From Phenylobacterium glaciei (GTDB lineage: Bacteria; Pseudomonadota; Alphaproteobacteria; Caulobacterales; Caulobacteraceae): DNA of 64,000 nucleotides. The position numbers were made by a program, and so were the translations under genes. Shown piece after piece: positions 1-9,439 of this stretch. A model generated the notes under the pieces. It did no database searches and had not been told where the DNA came from. It saw nothing but the letters and a program-made list of their open reading frames with translations. The stretch spans positions 806,001 through 870,000 of the forward strand of contig NZ_JAGSGD010000001.1 of NCBI RefSeq assembly GCF_016772415.1, given 5' to 3'. Numbering within the stretch: position 1 is the stretch's first letter; each line of letters starts with the position of its first letter.

Positions 1-132
1 GGGGGGGAAGCTCATCCGACGGGTCTGGTTGAAGGAGACGCCGATCACCACCACCAGGGGGGCGGCGATGAACAGGGCCACCAGGCTGAGGAAGCCACGC
101 CGCAGGACCGTCGAGATCAGGCCATCGTTCAC
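1..132 (-). CDS. ABC transporter permease, PotC-like (partial, 5' part only)
   Basis: Only the first 44 codons are inside the window. They encode a short cytoplasmic start, one hydrophobic helix (around residues 12-30) and the beginning of the periplasmic loop (VSFNQTRRMSF), which is the usual opening of the second permease in polyamine/iron-type ABC systems. The GTG start overlaps the stop of the upstream permease in a GTGA arrangement, so the two are translationally coupled. It would pair with the neighbouring permease to form the membrane channel. The assignment rests on context plus the N-terminal pattern; the EAA loop is outside the window. Confidence 0.75.
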   Translation of the reverse strand, partial: MNDGLISTVLRRGFLSLVALFIAAPLVVVIGVSFNQTRRMSFPP

Positions 133-1022
133 GACGCGGGGCTCCCGGCCTTGGTGAGCAGGCGCACGAGGCCCAGCAGGCCCACCATCAGCGACACCAG
201 CGCCACGGCCTGGGCGGCGGCCAGCGGCAGGTTGCCGGTGGTCATGGCCCCGTTGGAGATGAGGATGCCCACCGTCCATTGCTGCGGCCGGCCGAGCACC
301 AGGGGGGTCAGGTAGGAGCCGACGGTGAAGATCACCACCAGTAGGCCCGCCGACAGCAGCGGACCCTTCACCATCGGCGCCACCACGGTCAGGAAGGCTC
401 GCAGCGGCGAGGCGCCCATGGTGGCCGCCGCCGCCGGCATGTCGTCATCCAGCTGCGACATGGCCGGATAGAGGAACAGGATGATGTAGGGCAGGACCAG
501 ATAGACCAGGCAGACCATGACGGCGGCGAAGTTGGGATAGAGCGAGTGGGCGGACTCCATGACCCCCAGGGCCACCAGGACCTTCACCAGGCCGCCGCTG
601 CCTGACAGCAGCACCTGGAACGAGAAGACGATCAGCACCTCCGACAGCGACAGGGTAGAGAGCAGGCCCACCAGCCAGGTGATCTGCGCCCGGCGCTTCA
701 TGCGGCTGATGAAATAGGCGACGGGAAAGGCCAGGATCACGCTGATCAGGGCGGTGGTGAGCGCCAGGGTGAAGGAGAACAGGGCCACCCTCAGGAACTG
801 CGGGTTCAGCAGCTGGCGGTACTGGGTGAGTTCCAGTCCGGCGCGCCACAGGCCGCCGTCCTCGCGGTGCGCGAAGCTCAGCTGCACCAAGAGGAACAGC
901 GGCACGAGGCAGAGGATCACCAGGAACAGGGTGGGCAGGGAGAGCAGGCCCGCCAGCACCATCTGGTCGGGGTTGCGGGGCTCGGTGTCGTCGGCCTTCA
1001 GCGGGGCGGCAAGGTCGGTCAT
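129..1022 (-). CDS. ABC transporter permease, PotB-like
   Basis: This is an inner-membrane permease of 297 residues with about six hydrophobic segments and a typical binding-protein-dependent transport domain. The region with LDDDMPAAAATMGASPLRAF is the EAA-type loop that contacts the ATPase. I chose the ATG at 1022 because it overlaps the ATPase stop codon (ATGA). An in-frame ATG at 1040 would add six residues but lies inside the upstream gene. It is the third gene of the order binding protein, ATPase, permease, permease, the standard spermidine/putrescine layout. The substrate cannot be read from sequence; polyamine is the best guess from family and from the divergent semialdehyde dehydrogenase. 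Confidence 0.88.
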   Translation of the reverse strand: MTDLAAPLKADDTEPRNPDQMVLAGLLSLPTLFLVILCLVPLFLLVQLSFAHREDGGLWRAGLELTQYRQLLNPQFLRVALFSFTLALTTALISVILAFPVAYFISRMKRRAQITWLVGLLSTLSLSEVLIVFSFQVLLSGSGGLVKVLVALGVMESAHSLYPNFAAVMVCLVYLVLPYIILFLYPAMSQLDDDMPAAAATMGASPLRAFLTVVAPMVKGPLLSAGLLVVIFTVGSYLTPLVLGRPQQWTVGILISNGAMTTGNLPLAAAQAVALVSLMVGLLGLVRLLTKAGSPAS

Positions 1023-2071
1023 GCGGCCAGCACGCGGCACTGGTTCTGCGGCAGGCGCAGGTGGGCGATGTCGCCGGTCCCGGCGCCCATCCAGTCGCGG
1101 GGCTGGACGACGCTCAACACATCGCGGCCGTCGCAGTCGAGATGGACCTCCACGCTGGAGCCCATGTCACGGATGAAGGTGATGCGGCCTGAAACGGTGT
1201 TGCCGCCCTCGCCATTGGCGGCGGTGAGCTGGATGTCCTCGGGACGGATCGACAGGGTCGCCTGGCTGGCCACCGCCGGCTGGATCATGGGGGCGACCTT
1301 GAGGATATTGGCGCCGAAACGGACCGTCTCGTGGTCCAGCACCTCCACCGGCAGCAGGTTGGACAGCCCGATGAAGTTGGCCACGAACCTGTTGGAGGGC
1401 GCGCGATAGATCGACAGCGGGCTGCCGTATTGCTGGATCTTGCCGTCGCCCATGACGGCGATGGAGTCGGCCATGGACATGGCCTCGCGTTGGTCGTGGG
1501 TCACCAGGATGGTGGTGATCTGCAGGCGCTTCTGCAGCAGCCGCAGCTCGATCTGCATCTCCTCCCGCAGCTTGGCGTCCAGGGCCGAGAAGGGCTCGTC
1601 CAGCAGGAAGATTGGCGGCTCCTGGGCGAGCGCCCGGGCGATGGCGACGCGCTGGCGCTGACCGCCGGAGAGCTGACTCACCGCCCGATTCTCCATGCCG
1701 GGCAGGCGCACCAGGGTGAGAAGTTCGTCGACGCGGGCCTTGCGCTGGCGGGCGTCGCGGCCTTGCAGGCGCAGGCTGAAGGCGACGTTCTCGCCCACCG
1801 ACAGGTGAGGGAACAGGGCCAGGGACTGGAAGACCATCCCGAACTTGCGGACATTGGCCGGCTGCCGGGTGATGTCGCGGCCGTTGAGGCTAATGGCCCC
1901 TTCACCCGGCGACTCCAGCCCGGCGATCATCCGCATCAGGGTGGTCTTGCCGCAGCCCGAGGGGCCAAGGAAACAGACGAACTCCCCCTGGGGGATCGAC
2001 ATCGACACGTCGTCGACCGCTGTGTGGGCGCCGAAGGTCTTGGTGACCCTACTGATCTCAAGTCCGAACAT
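1019..2071 (-). CDS. ABC transporter ATP-binding protein, PotA-like
   Basis: This is the cytoplasmic ATPase that drives import through the two downstream permeases. In the 350 residues I can place Walker A at 36-44 (GPSGCGKTT), the Q-loop glutamine at 82, the LSGGQ signature at 134-138, Walker B ending in D158-E159 and the H-loop histidine at 192. The C-terminal third (about 240-350, containing IRPEDIQL) is a TOBE domain, which is typical of the spermidine/putrescine and Fe3+ importers. It starts 12 bp after the binding-protein gene and its stop overlaps the next start, so one transcript is expected. It is a complete, ordinary family member. Confidence 0.93.
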   Translation of the reverse strand: MFGLEISRVTKTFGAHTAVDDVSMSIPQGEFVCFLGPSGCGKTTLMRMIAGLESPGEGAISLNGRDITRQPANVRKFGMVFQSLALFPHLSVGENVAFSLRLQGRDARQRKARVDELLTLVRLPGMENRAVSQLSGGQRQRVAIARALAQEPPIFLLDEPFSALDAKLREEMQIELRLLQKRLQITTILVTHDQREAMSMADSIAVMGDGKIQQYGSPLSIYRAPSNRFVANFIGLSNLLPVEVLDHETVRFGANILKVAPMIQPAVASQATLSIRPEDIQLTAANGEGGNTVSGRITFIRDMGSSVEVHLDCDGRDVLSVVQPRDWMGAGTGDIAHLRLPQNQCRVLAA

Positions 2072-2083
2072 GACGGCCGCTCC

Positions 2084-3178
2084 TCAGCTCGAGATCATCT
2101 TGTTGAATTGGGTCGACATGAAATCGAGGTGCTCGGCGCGGGCCTTGGTGTTGATGTTGATGGGCGGGATGTCGCTGGAGACCTTGTTGAACTCCGCCGG
2201 CGTGAGGTTCATCAGCTCGCGCTTGATCAGCGGCGGCGCATTGACCTTGCGCGCGATCAGCTGCTGGGCCTCCGGGGTGCACATGAAGTTGATGAAGGCG
2301 TCGGCCTGGGCGACCTTTTTGGAGGCCATGGGCTGGCACCAGCAGCCGAAGTCGATGACGGCGCCCTCCTTGGGGAAGGTGATCGTCAGTGGGGTGCCGC
2401 TGGCCTTCAGCGTGGCCGCGACGTCGGCGAAATAGACACCGCCCTTCACCTCGCCGTTCTCCAGCGCGGTCTGCATGGTGCCTTCGGAGTCCCACCACAG
2501 CTTGGTGTTGGGCTTCAGCTCGGCGATCTTGTTGATCACCTGCATGATCCCGGCCTCGGTGTTGAGGATGTCCCCGCCGCCGAAATAGGTCGCCGCGGCG
2601 ATGTCGAACAGCGGGCTGGTGCCGGCGCCGGCTAGGCCCCAGGCGTCGCGGTAGGCCGGGTCCCACAGCGTCGTCCAGCTCGTGGGGGCGGTCTTGATCT
2701 GGTCGGGATTGGTGACGAGCGCCAGGAACCAGCCGAGCGCGCCCACCCCGTCGATCCCCTGGGGACCGGTGGAGACGTACTGCGGCGGCAGGTTGCCGAG
2801 GTTGGTCAGGGGCTTGGGATCGCGAATCCGCCAGAGGCCGGCGTTGCGGCCGCGGTTGATGTCCACGGCCGTGGAGATGCAGAGGTCCATCGGGGCGATG
2901 CCGGCCTTGTTGGCCTCGATGAGCTGGAGCAGGAATTGGAGGCCGGCCGGCTGGGGGATCGACTCCACCTTGATGCCGCTGGCCTTCTCGAAGACGGGGT
3001 AGACGTATTTCGACATCGCCTCCTCGAAGTTGCCACCGTAGCTGGACACCTTCAGGGCGTTGGCGCCGCCGCCGGAGGCCTTGGGGGCGCAGGCCGCAAG
3101 CGTCAGCCCCGCGGCCCCCAGAAGCAGGCCTCGTCGGTTCAGCAGGCCCTGTCGTCGGCCGTCTTCGTCTGCGTCCAT
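2084..3178 (-). CDS. Extracellular polyamine-type solute-binding lipoprotein, PotD-like
   Basis: This is the periplasmic substrate-binding component and first gene of the ABC operon. I chose the ATG at 3178 because it places a twin-arginine-containing signal (NRRGLLLGAAG, residues 14-24) and a lipobox ending in C30 (LTLAAC) right after the start; the longer reading frame upstream has no such logic. The mature part begins LKVSSYGGNFEEAMSKYV, the opening of the type 2 binding fold seen in PotD/PotF and Fe3+-binding relatives, and mature size is normal. A lipid anchor with a Tat-like signal suggests folding before export or simply an RR-containing lipoprotein signal; sequence alone cannot separate these. 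The ligand is inferred to be a polyamine or similar. Confidence 0.88.
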   Translation of the reverse strand: MDADEDGRRQGLLNRRGLLLGAAGLTLAACAPKASGGGANALKVSSYGGNFEEAMSKYVYPVFEKASGIKVESIPQPAGLQFLLQLIEANKAGIAPMDLCISTAVDINRGRNAGLWRIRDPKPLTNLGNLPPQYVSTGPQGIDGVGALGWFLALVTNPDQIKTAPTSWTTLWDPAYRDAWGLAGAGTSPLFDIAAATYFGGGDILNTEAGIMQVINKIAELKPNTKLWWDSEGTMQTALENGEVKGGVYFADVAATLKASGTPLTITFPKEGAVIDFGCWCQPMASKKVAQADAFINFMCTPEAQQLIARKVNAPPLIKRELMNLTPAEFNKVSSDIPPININTKARAEHLDFMSTQFNKMISS

Positions 3179-3438
3179 AGCCACGCTCCATCGGTACCTC
3201 GTGACAGTCGATCCGCGTGGGAGGGCTGGCAAAGCCTGCCGGACGTGGCCATGGGCCGCCGCCCCGATTGCCCTGAACCCGTGCAAGGAAGGGGCGCCCG
3301 GCGACTACGTTTCGAGCAGTTCGTACTACTGAGCAGGCGCCGCGCCAGAGACTCCCGTTCGACCAGCAGGCCATAGCGGCGCGGCGGCTGGAAGCGCGGA
3401 ATGATGGGCGCGAGTTCTGTTCACGTGAGGCCCGACCC

Positions 3439-4893
3439 ATGCCCTTCGACACCGAAATCGACGCCGCCGACCGCCCGCTCTTGATCGACAATGTCTGGCG
3501 CGCCGGCGGGGGCGGGGAGTGGCTGCCGATCCTCAATCCGGTGGACGAGAGCGTGCTGGGCCGGTTCGCGGTGGCCACCAGCGCCGACCTCGACGACGCC
3601 CTGGCCAGCGCCCAGGCGGCGTTCCTCATGTGGCGCGATGTCGGCCCCCTGGCCCGCGCCCAGGTGTTGCGGGGCGCCGCGGCCCTGATCCTTGAACGGG
3701 CCGATGCTCTGGCCACGGCGCTCACCCGCGAACAGGGTAAGCCCTTCGCCCAGGCTCGCATGGAGATCGAGGGCTGCGCGCGCGCCTTCGACTGGGCCGC
3801 CGAGGAGGGCCGCCGCACCTATGGCCGGGTGATCCCCTCCAACACCCCGGGCCTGATGTGGACCACGGGCCGCTTTCCGGTGGGGCCGGTGGCGGCCTTC
3901 ACCCCCTGGAACTTCCCCGCCTCCCAGGCCGCCGCCAAGATCGGCAGCGCCATCGCCGCTGGCTGCTCGATTATCCTCAAGGGTCCTGAGGACGCCCCCA
4001 GTGGCTGCGTCGGCCTGGCCCAGGCCCTGGTGGACGCTGGCCTGCCGCCCGGCGTCTTCACCCTGGTGTTTGGCCGCCCGCCAGAGATCTCCGAGCACCT
4101 GATCGCCTCGCCGATCATCCGCAAGGTGTCCTTCACCGGCTCGGTCCCGGTGGGCAAGCATCTGGCGGGGCTGGCCGCGGCCCAGATGAAGCCCTGCACC
4201 ATGGAGCTCGGCGGCCATGCTCCGGTGCTGGTGTTCGGCGATGTCGACCCGGTAGCCGCTGCGAAGACCATGGTGATGGGCAAGTTCCGCAACGCCGGCC
4301 AGGTCTGTGTCTCGCCAACCCGCTTCATGATCGCCCAGTCGATCTACGAACCCTTCGTCGAGGCCTTCGTGGAGGGGGCCAAGGCGTTGGTGGTGGGGGA
4401 CGGTCTGGACCCGGCCACCGAGATGGGGCCGCTGGCCAACGACCGCCGCCTGGCCTCGGTGGAGGCCATGGTCGCCGACGCGCTGGCCAAGGGCGCGACC
4501 CTGCGCACCGGCGGCGAGCGGATTGGCAATACTGGCTACTTCTACCGGCCCACCGTGCTGACCGACGTGCCGGAGACCGCGCGGATGCTGCAGGACGAGC
4601 CCTTCGGCCCCATTGCGGTGCTGTCGCCCTTCACCGACCGGGAGGAGGCCATGGTGCGCGCCAATTCCACGCCCTTCGGCCTGGCCGCCTACGCCTTCAC
4701 CCGCAGCCAGGAGGACGCCGCGTTCGTGGCCCGCCGGTTCGAGAGCGGCATGGTGGGGATCAACACCTTCGCGGTCGGCGGCGCCGAGGCGCCCTTCGGC
4801 GGCATCAAGGAAAGCGGCTATGGCCGCGAAGGCGGGATGGAGGGCATCGACGCCTACCTCACCACCAAGGTGGTGGCCCAGATCCCGGGCTAG
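3439..4893 (+). CDS. gabD: NAD(P)-dependent succinate-semialdehyde dehydrogenase family protein
   Basis: This is a 484-residue aldehyde dehydrogenase that oxidises an aldehyde to an acid in the cytoplasm. The catalytic set is visible: N158 in PWNFP, K181 for cofactor, E256 in MELGGHAP and nucleophile C290 in NAGQVC. The C-terminal APFGGIKESGYGREGG signature fits the succinate-semialdehyde dehydrogenase subgroup. It is divergent from the polyamine-type ABC operon with about 260 bp between, so it may serve putrescine/GABA breakdown. The start has a weak GTGAGG upstream. Other semialdehydes such as glutarate semialdehyde are possible substrates, so the symbol is the family best guess. Confidence 0.8.
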   Translation: MPFDTEIDAADRPLLIDNVWRAGGGGEWLPILNPVDESVLGRFAVATSADLDDALASAQAAFLMWRDVGPLARAQVLRGAAALILERADALATALTREQGKPFAQARMEIEGCARAFDWAAEEGRRTYGRVIPSNTPGLMWTTGRFPVGPVAAFTPWNFPASQAAAKIGSAIAAGCSIILKGPEDAPSGCVGLAQALVDAGLPPGVFTLVFGRPPEISEHLIASPIIRKVSFTGSVPVGKHLAGLAAAQMKPCTMELGGHAPVLVFGDVDPVAAAKTMVMGKFRNAGQVCVSPTRFMIAQSIYEPFVEAFVEGAKALVVGDGLDPATEMGPLANDRRLASVEAMVADALAKGATLRTGGERIGNTGYFYRPTVLTDVPETARMLQDEPFGPIAVLSPFTDREEAMVRANSTPFGLAAYAFTRSQEDAAFVARRFESGMVGINTFAVGGAEAPFGGIKESGYGREGGMEGIDAYLTTKVVAQIPG

Positions 4894-4965
4894 ACGTCGG
4901 CAAGCCGAGGCGAGACAGATCGCCGACCCCCGGTTTATGAATGGCCCCAGTCCCGGGGGCCGCGC

Positions 4966-6705
4966 GTGAACCACGAGAGCATCAACACCGTCGATCTCGC
5001 CATGGACGCGGCTGGCGAGACCGACGCCGCCGCCGGCGCCCTGCTCGAGGTCCAGGCCCAGCTCACCCGGGCGCAGCTCCGGCAGATCGGCCTGCAGATC
5101 CTCAATGACCGCTTCCTGCTGGCGACCCGGATTCTAATCGCGCTCGCGGCCGCGGTCGCGGCGATCGTCGCCGCGGCGTGGCTGTGGTCGGCGGCCCACG
5201 ACCGGGGTCTGGTGGTGGAGGAGTTTACCGCGCCCGCCGACCTCTCGGCCCAGGGGCTCGGCGGACGGGCGGTGGCGGCCCGGGTGCTGGACAAGCTGAT
5301 CCTGCTGCAGGAGGCCACCGTCTCATTCCGGGCTCCAGACAGTTACGCCACCAACTGGGGCCGCGACCTGTCGCTGCAGATCGGTGGCAGCGGCGTCTCC
5401 GTCAATCAGCTCGACGCCGCCCTCCGCGACACCCTGGGCGATCGCACCCACATCACGGGCCAGGTTTATCGGCCGGCCCCCGGCAAGGTGACCGTGGCGG
5501 CCCGCGCCGGATCGCGGGCCGCGGTCAGCGTGACCGGTCCGGAGGATCAGATCGAGGCCCTGATCGGTCAGGCTGCCGAGGGTCTCTATGGCCAGACTCA
5601 GCCGTACCGGTACGCGAACCACCTGAGGAACACCGGACGCTACGACGCCGCCATCGCCCTTTTCAGGCGCATGGCCGCGACCGGCGCCGCCAGCGAGCGG
5701 GCTTGGGCCGAGGCCGGGCTCGCCTACACCTACCTGCTGGTCGGCGATGAGAATGCCGCGACGGCCGCGGGACGCAAGGCGGTGAAGCTGGACCCGACCC
5801 TGCCCGCGGCCTGGATGAACCTCGCCGCGGCGGACTACGCGCGGGGCGACACCGAGGCCTTCCTGAGGGACAACCGCAAGGCCCTGGCGGCCCTGCAGGG
5901 AAGGCCTCGGTCGGTGGACCCCGCCGTCGCCGCCGCCATGCGGGCCTCTTTGCAGGAGAACATCGCCGCCGACCTGGGCGACTATGCCGGGGCGGCCCGA
6001 CATGCCCAGTCCCTCGAGGAGTTGTCTGAGGGTCTCACGATCGTCGGTGGAGAGGCGCCCTATCTGCGAGCCGCTGACCTGGCAGGCGCCCGGGACGTCG
6101 CTGGCGCCAGGGCGGTCCTGGCGGGGCTGCCCGAGGCGACCGACGCCTGGATTGTGGTCCAGCCCTATCTCTGGACCCCGCGCCTGCCCGGCGTGATGCT
6201 GGCCGAGGCGACCTCCAACTGGCCTGCCGCCCAGCGAGACCTGGACGCCGCGGTGGACGCCGCGGAGGGCGCCGGCGGCATGGGCCGGATCAAGGCGAGG
6301 GTCTATCTGCGCCCCTGGCTGGCCTACGCCATGGCGCGGTCGGGAAACATCGAAGGCGCGGAGGCGATGATCCGGCAGACGTCGAACACCTGTGTCCTCT
6401 GCGTGCGAATGTCGGGGCGGATCGCGGACCTAGCGGGCAATCCGGATCGGGCGGCCGCCCGCTTCGCCTGGGCGGTCAGGCTGGCGCCTTCCTCGCCCTT
6501 CGCCAATGCCGACTGGGCCGACATGCTGCTGCGCCGCGGGAATGCCGCCGCCGCAGCGGAGAAGGCCGAGGCGGCGGCCAAGGCGGCGCCGCGCTGGCCC
6601 GACGCCCTGCAGATCTGGGCGCGGGCCCTGGACGCCCAGGGAAAGACCGCGCAGGCCGCCGCCCTTCGCGAGAAGGCGAAGGTGCTCGCGCCTCAGCGCC
6701 GGTAG
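4966..6705 (+). CDS. Single-pass membrane protein with periplasmic TPR repeats
   Basis: The protein has 579 residues: about 50 cytoplasmic residues, one strong transmembrane helix (about 52-75, Ala/Ile/Leu-rich), then a large extracytoplasmic part. The segment around 80-215 (GLVVEEF...[10 protein letters not shown]) looks like a conserved domain seen in alphaproteobacterial TPR proteins. It is followed by TPR-like helices at about 215-300 and 490-575. No enzymatic motif is visible, so a scaffold or envelope-assembly role is the most that can be inferred. The GTG start follows a GGGGG stretch; an in-frame ATG 12 codons later is possible. Its last 13 bp overlap the convergent amidohydrolase gene. 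Confidence 0.75.
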   Translation: MNHESINTVDLAMDAAGETDAAAGALLEVQAQLTRAQLRQIGLQILNDRFLLATRILIALAAAVAAIVAAAWLWSAAHDRGLVVEEFTAPADLSAQGLGGRAVAARVLDKLILLQEATVSFRAPDSYATNWGRDLSLQIGGSGVSVNQLDAALRDTLGDRTHITGQVYRPAPGKVTVAARAGSRAAVSVTGPEDQIEALIGQAAEGLYGQTQPYRYANHLRNTGRYDAAIALFRRMAATGAASERAWAEAGLAYTYLLVGDENAATAAGRKAVKLDPTLPAAWMNLAAADYARGDTEAFLRDNRKALAALQGRPRSVDPAVAAAMRASLQENIAADLGDYAGAARHAQSLEELSEGLTIVGGEAPYLRAADLAGARDVAGARAVLAGLPEATDAWIVVQPYLWTPRLPGVMLAEATSNWPAAQRDLDAAVDAAEGAGGMGRIKARVYLRPWLAYAMARSGNIEGAEAMIRQTSNTCVLCVRMSGRIADLAGNPDRAAARFAWAVRLAPSSPFANADWADMLLRRGNAAAAAEKAEAAAKAAPRWPDALQIWARALDAQGKTAQAAALREKAKVLAPQRR

Positions 6706-7964
6706 ATCGTCCCGCCCTTCATGACGAAGGTGACCGCCTTGGTGGCCGCGATGTCCGTGGTCGGATCGCCGGACACCGCCACGAGGTCGGCGAGATAGCC
6801 GGCCTGGACCGCGCCCAGCCTGTCGCCTTGTCCCAGCACCTTCGCATTGACCGCGGTGGCGGCCGTCAGCGCCTCGACGGGCGTCATGCCCAGCTTGACC
6901 ATCCAGACCAGTTCGCGGGCGTTCTGGCCGTGCGGGAAGACGCCCACATCGCTACCCGAGCCGATGGTGACGCCGACTTGCCGAGCCAGGCGGAAGGCGC
7001 GCTCGGCGGCCTGCATGGCGGGCGTCGGCGGAGTCTTGCCGGCGACATAGCCGCCGAAATAGGTGGAGGTGGATTCGCTCGCCGTCAGGGTCGGCACATA
7101 GGCCACACCCTTGGCCTTCATCAGCTTGAAGGTGGCTTCGGTCCCGCCATAGCCATGCTCGATGGTGTCGACCCCGGCCAGGGTCGCGCGGCGCATGCCC
7201 TCCTCGCTGGAGGCGTGGGCCGCGACGGGGCGGCCCGAGCTGTGGGAGGCCTCGACCAGGATATCCAGCTCGTGCTGGCTGAAGGTCGGGCGCGTGGAGC
7301 CGTCGGGACCGGTGCGGTAATCGGCATAGACCTTGATCCAATCGGCGCCCGCCGCCGACTGCTCGCGCACGGCGGTCAGGATCTCAGCCTCGCCGCTGGC
7401 CTCCTGGGCGCCCTGCGGCAAATCCATGTCGTTGCGGAAGCCCTTGCGGGGCCCGTAGGTCCCGGTGGCGACGATGGCGCGGGTGGTGACGAACAGGCGG
7501 GGCCCGACGATGACCCCATCGTTGATGGCTTTCTTGAGGGAGGCGTCGGCGTCGCCCGCGCCCTCCGTGCCCAGTTCGCGCAGGGTGGTGAAGCCGGCCA
7601 TCAGGGTGGTGGTTGCGTCACGCCCGGCCCGCAGGGTGCGATAGGCCGGCGCCTCCTTCAGCACCTGATCGTCCCACAGGGTCTCATTGTAGGCGTGCAG
7701 CAGCAGGTGGGAGTGCAGCTCGATCAGGCCAGGGATCAGGGTCGCGCCCGGCAGCTTCACCACCTCGGCGGCGGCGGGCCGTGAGATGGTCGCGGCGGGT
7801 CCCACGGCGACAATTTTCTCGCCGTCGACCACCACCGCCCAGCCCTTGTGCGGCGTGGCGTCACCCGCCGACCAGACGCCGTCCGGCTCGAGCACATAGC
7901 TCGCGGCCTGGGCCGAGCCGGCCGACAGCAGCAAAGCCGCGGCGAGGGTGGCGATGGTCTTCAA
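6693..7964 (-). CDS. Exported metal-dependent amidohydrolase
   Basis: This 423-residue protein has a clear Sec signal (residues 1-20, ending SAQA), so it acts in the periplasm. It belongs to the amidohydrolase superfamily related to imidazolonepropionase and Xaa-Pro dipeptidase-like enzymes. The first metal site is the HSH of [10 protein letters not shown]. Further ligands are the lysine in DWIKVYADY, histidines in AAHASSEEG and TIEHGYGG, and the aspartate in [12 protein letters not shown]. The start is TTG with GGAGAG about nine bases upstream. Downstream of the 2OG oxygenase on the same strand, it may process peptides or amides from the same substrate, which is inference only. Confidence 0.85.
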   Translation of the reverse strand: MKTIATLAAALLLSAGSAQAASYVLEPDGVWSAGDATPHKGWAVVVDGEKIVAVGPAATISRPAAAEVVKLPGATLIPGLIELHSHLLLHAYNETLWDDQVLKEAPAYRTLRAGRDATTTLMAGFTTLRELGTEGAGDADASLKKAINDGVIVGPRLFVTTRAIVATGTYGPRKGFRNDMDLPQGAQEASGEAEILTAVREQSAAGADWIKVYADYRTGPDGSTRPTFSQHELDILVEASHSSGRPVAAHASSEEGMRRATLAGVDTIEHGYGGTEATFKLMKAKGVAYVPTLTASESTSTYFGGYVAGKTPPTPAMQAAERAFRLARQVGVTIGSGSDVGVFPHGQNARELVWMVKLGMTPVEALTAATAVNAKVLGQGDRLGAVQAGYLADLVAVSGDPTTDIAATKAVTFVMKGGTIYRR

Positions 7965-8033
7965 GGTCGGTCTCTCCCCGGACGCTGACGTCTGGGGACG
8001 ATGCCTTTCATGCCCGGCGTTGTCGCGGGGCTT

Positions 8034-9224
8034 TTAGCGGGCGGCCTCGACCTTGGGGGCGCTTGGGAACTCGTTCACGGCCTTGCGCTTGAACGGGTTC
8101 TCCTTGTGGATCGGGAAGTCGATCGTGAGTTCGCCCAGGCAGATCTTCTTGCGCAGGTGCTTGGCGCCGTTGACGCTGAAGCCCGCAAGGTGATCGCCCG
8201 CCACGATGCGGTTGTACTTGGCCGGAGCCTCGTCGGAGACGAACTGCGGCAGGGGCTCGATCACCGTGTGATAATCCACGGCGAAGAACAGCGGCATGGA
8301 GAAGCGTTCCTTGCCGGTGTTCACCACCCGGTGCTGGGTGGCCTTGAAGCGCCCATTGGTCCAGCCCTCGATCAGATCTCCGACATTGACGATGAAGGTG
8401 CCGGGGATCGGCGGCGCGGCGACCCACTCGTCGGCGGCGTTCATCACCTGCAGGCCGGGCCCGCCCTGGTGCAGGATGGTGAAGCACTCGAAGTCAGAGT
8501 GGGCGCCGATGCCCAGGTTGTCGTTGTCCATCGGCCGGTCGTTGGGCGGATAGTGCAGCAGGCGCAGCTGCGACGGCGGCTTCTTGGTGAGCTTGGCGAA
8601 GAAGTCCTCGGGCAGGCCCAGCGCCACGGTGAAGGCGTGGAACAGGCTGTCGCCCACCTGCGTCACCGCGTCGTAATAGGCCATCACCTCTTCGCGGAAA
8701 CCAGGGATGAAGTCGGGCCACTGGTTGGGCACCAGCATCAGGTTGCCGGCCAGGAAGTCCGGGTCGGTCTCCGGCAGTTCGATGGAGACGTCGAAGGCGG
8801 CATGAAGGCGCGGCTTGGTCAGGTAGTCGTGGTCGGGATTGGGCTCCACCAGACGGTAGAGCTCCGGGTCGCCGTCCTCGTCCTTGTCGCCGTCCGGGAT
8901 CCAGCCGCGGGTGCCGGGCGAGTTGGAGATGTGGACCTGCTGCTTCAGGTCCTTGGGCGAAAAGTGGAACTGGCGCGAGAGCTCGTAGGTGCGCTCGATC
9001 ATCGCCTCGGGGATGCCGTGGTTCTTGATGTAGAAGAAGCCCACCGTCTCGCAGGCCCGGCCGATCTCGGCGGCGGTGGCCTCCAGGGCCGCGCGGTCGG
9101 TCCCGCGCAGGGCCGAGATGTCGATCACGGGAATGGAGGAGAAGGCCAGCAGCTTGGCGCCCATCTCGGCGGTGGCCGGTTCGGCTTGCGGCTCACGGAT
9201 CGCGGCGGTCGTCGGCGGGCTCAT
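8034..9224 (-). CDS. Isopenicillin N synthase-like 2OG-Fe(II) oxygenase
   Basis: This is a non-haem iron oxygenase of 396 residues. The iron triad is H242-x-D244 (GAHSDFE) and H298 (TQHRVV), and the R307-x-S309 pair (RFSMP) is the 2-oxoglutarate-binding motif. The N-terminal DIOX_N-type region (IPVIDISALRG...GFFYIKNHGI, about 31-71) is intact. I chose ATG 9224 rather than the upstream ATG at 9242 because CAGGAG sits seven bases before it. Real isopenicillin N synthases use no 2OG; the complete RxS motif makes a 2OG-dependent hydroxylase more likely. The substrate is unknown. It sits on the same strand as the downstream amidohydrolase and the upstream TonB receptor. Confidence 0.88.
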   Translation of the reverse strand: MSPPTTAAIREPQAEPATAEMGAKLLAFSSIPVIDISALRGTDRAALEATAAEIGRACETVGFFYIKNHGIPEAMIERTYELSRQFHFSPKDLKQQVHISNSPGTRGWIPDGDKDEDGDPELYRLVEPNPDHDYLTKPRLHAAFDVSIELPETDPDFLAGNLMLVPNQWPDFIPGFREEVMAYYDAVTQVGDSLFHAFTVALGLPEDFFAKLTKKPPSQLRLLHYPPNDRPMDNDNLGIGAHSDFECFTILHQGGPGLQVMNAADEWVAAPPIPGTFIVNVGDLIEGWTNGRFKATQHRVVNTGKERFSMPLFFAVDYHTVIEPLPQFVSDEAPAKYNRIVAGDHLAGFSVNGAKHLRKKICLGELTIDFPIHKENPFKRKAVNEFPSAPKVEAAR

Positions 9225-9376
9225 CACGGGCTCCTGGCACACTGTCCAGCAGACCCTGATCTACCACGCGCGGCTTGTAACGAGAAGACTGCACGAACCG
9301 CGAAAGTAACACGTTTTGCTCAGGTCGTACTCAGTGGGCGCCGCCGAGACGTCCAGGATTTTCAAGCGTCACAAGC

Positions 9377-9412
9377 AAAAACCCCGACCCAGGCCATCGG
9401 CCTGAGTCGGGG
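9377..9412 (-). terminator. Rho-independent terminator of the TonB-receptor gene
   Basis: Read on the minus strand, a GC-rich stem (CCCCGAC with GTCGGGG, and inner CAGGCC with GGCCTG) is followed directly by TTTTTG. It lies 28 bp after the receptor stop codon, between it and the oxygenase gene, so these two genes are probably separate transcripts. Confidence 0.8.
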
Positions 9413-9439
9413 CGGTAGGGCGCCGGTAAGGGGGAGCCT

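Noticed and set aside
1331..2635. A 434-codon plus-strand frame over the ABC genes
   Set aside because: It is complementary to the ATPase and binding-protein genes and has only Gly/Arg/His/Gln-rich low-complexity sequence.
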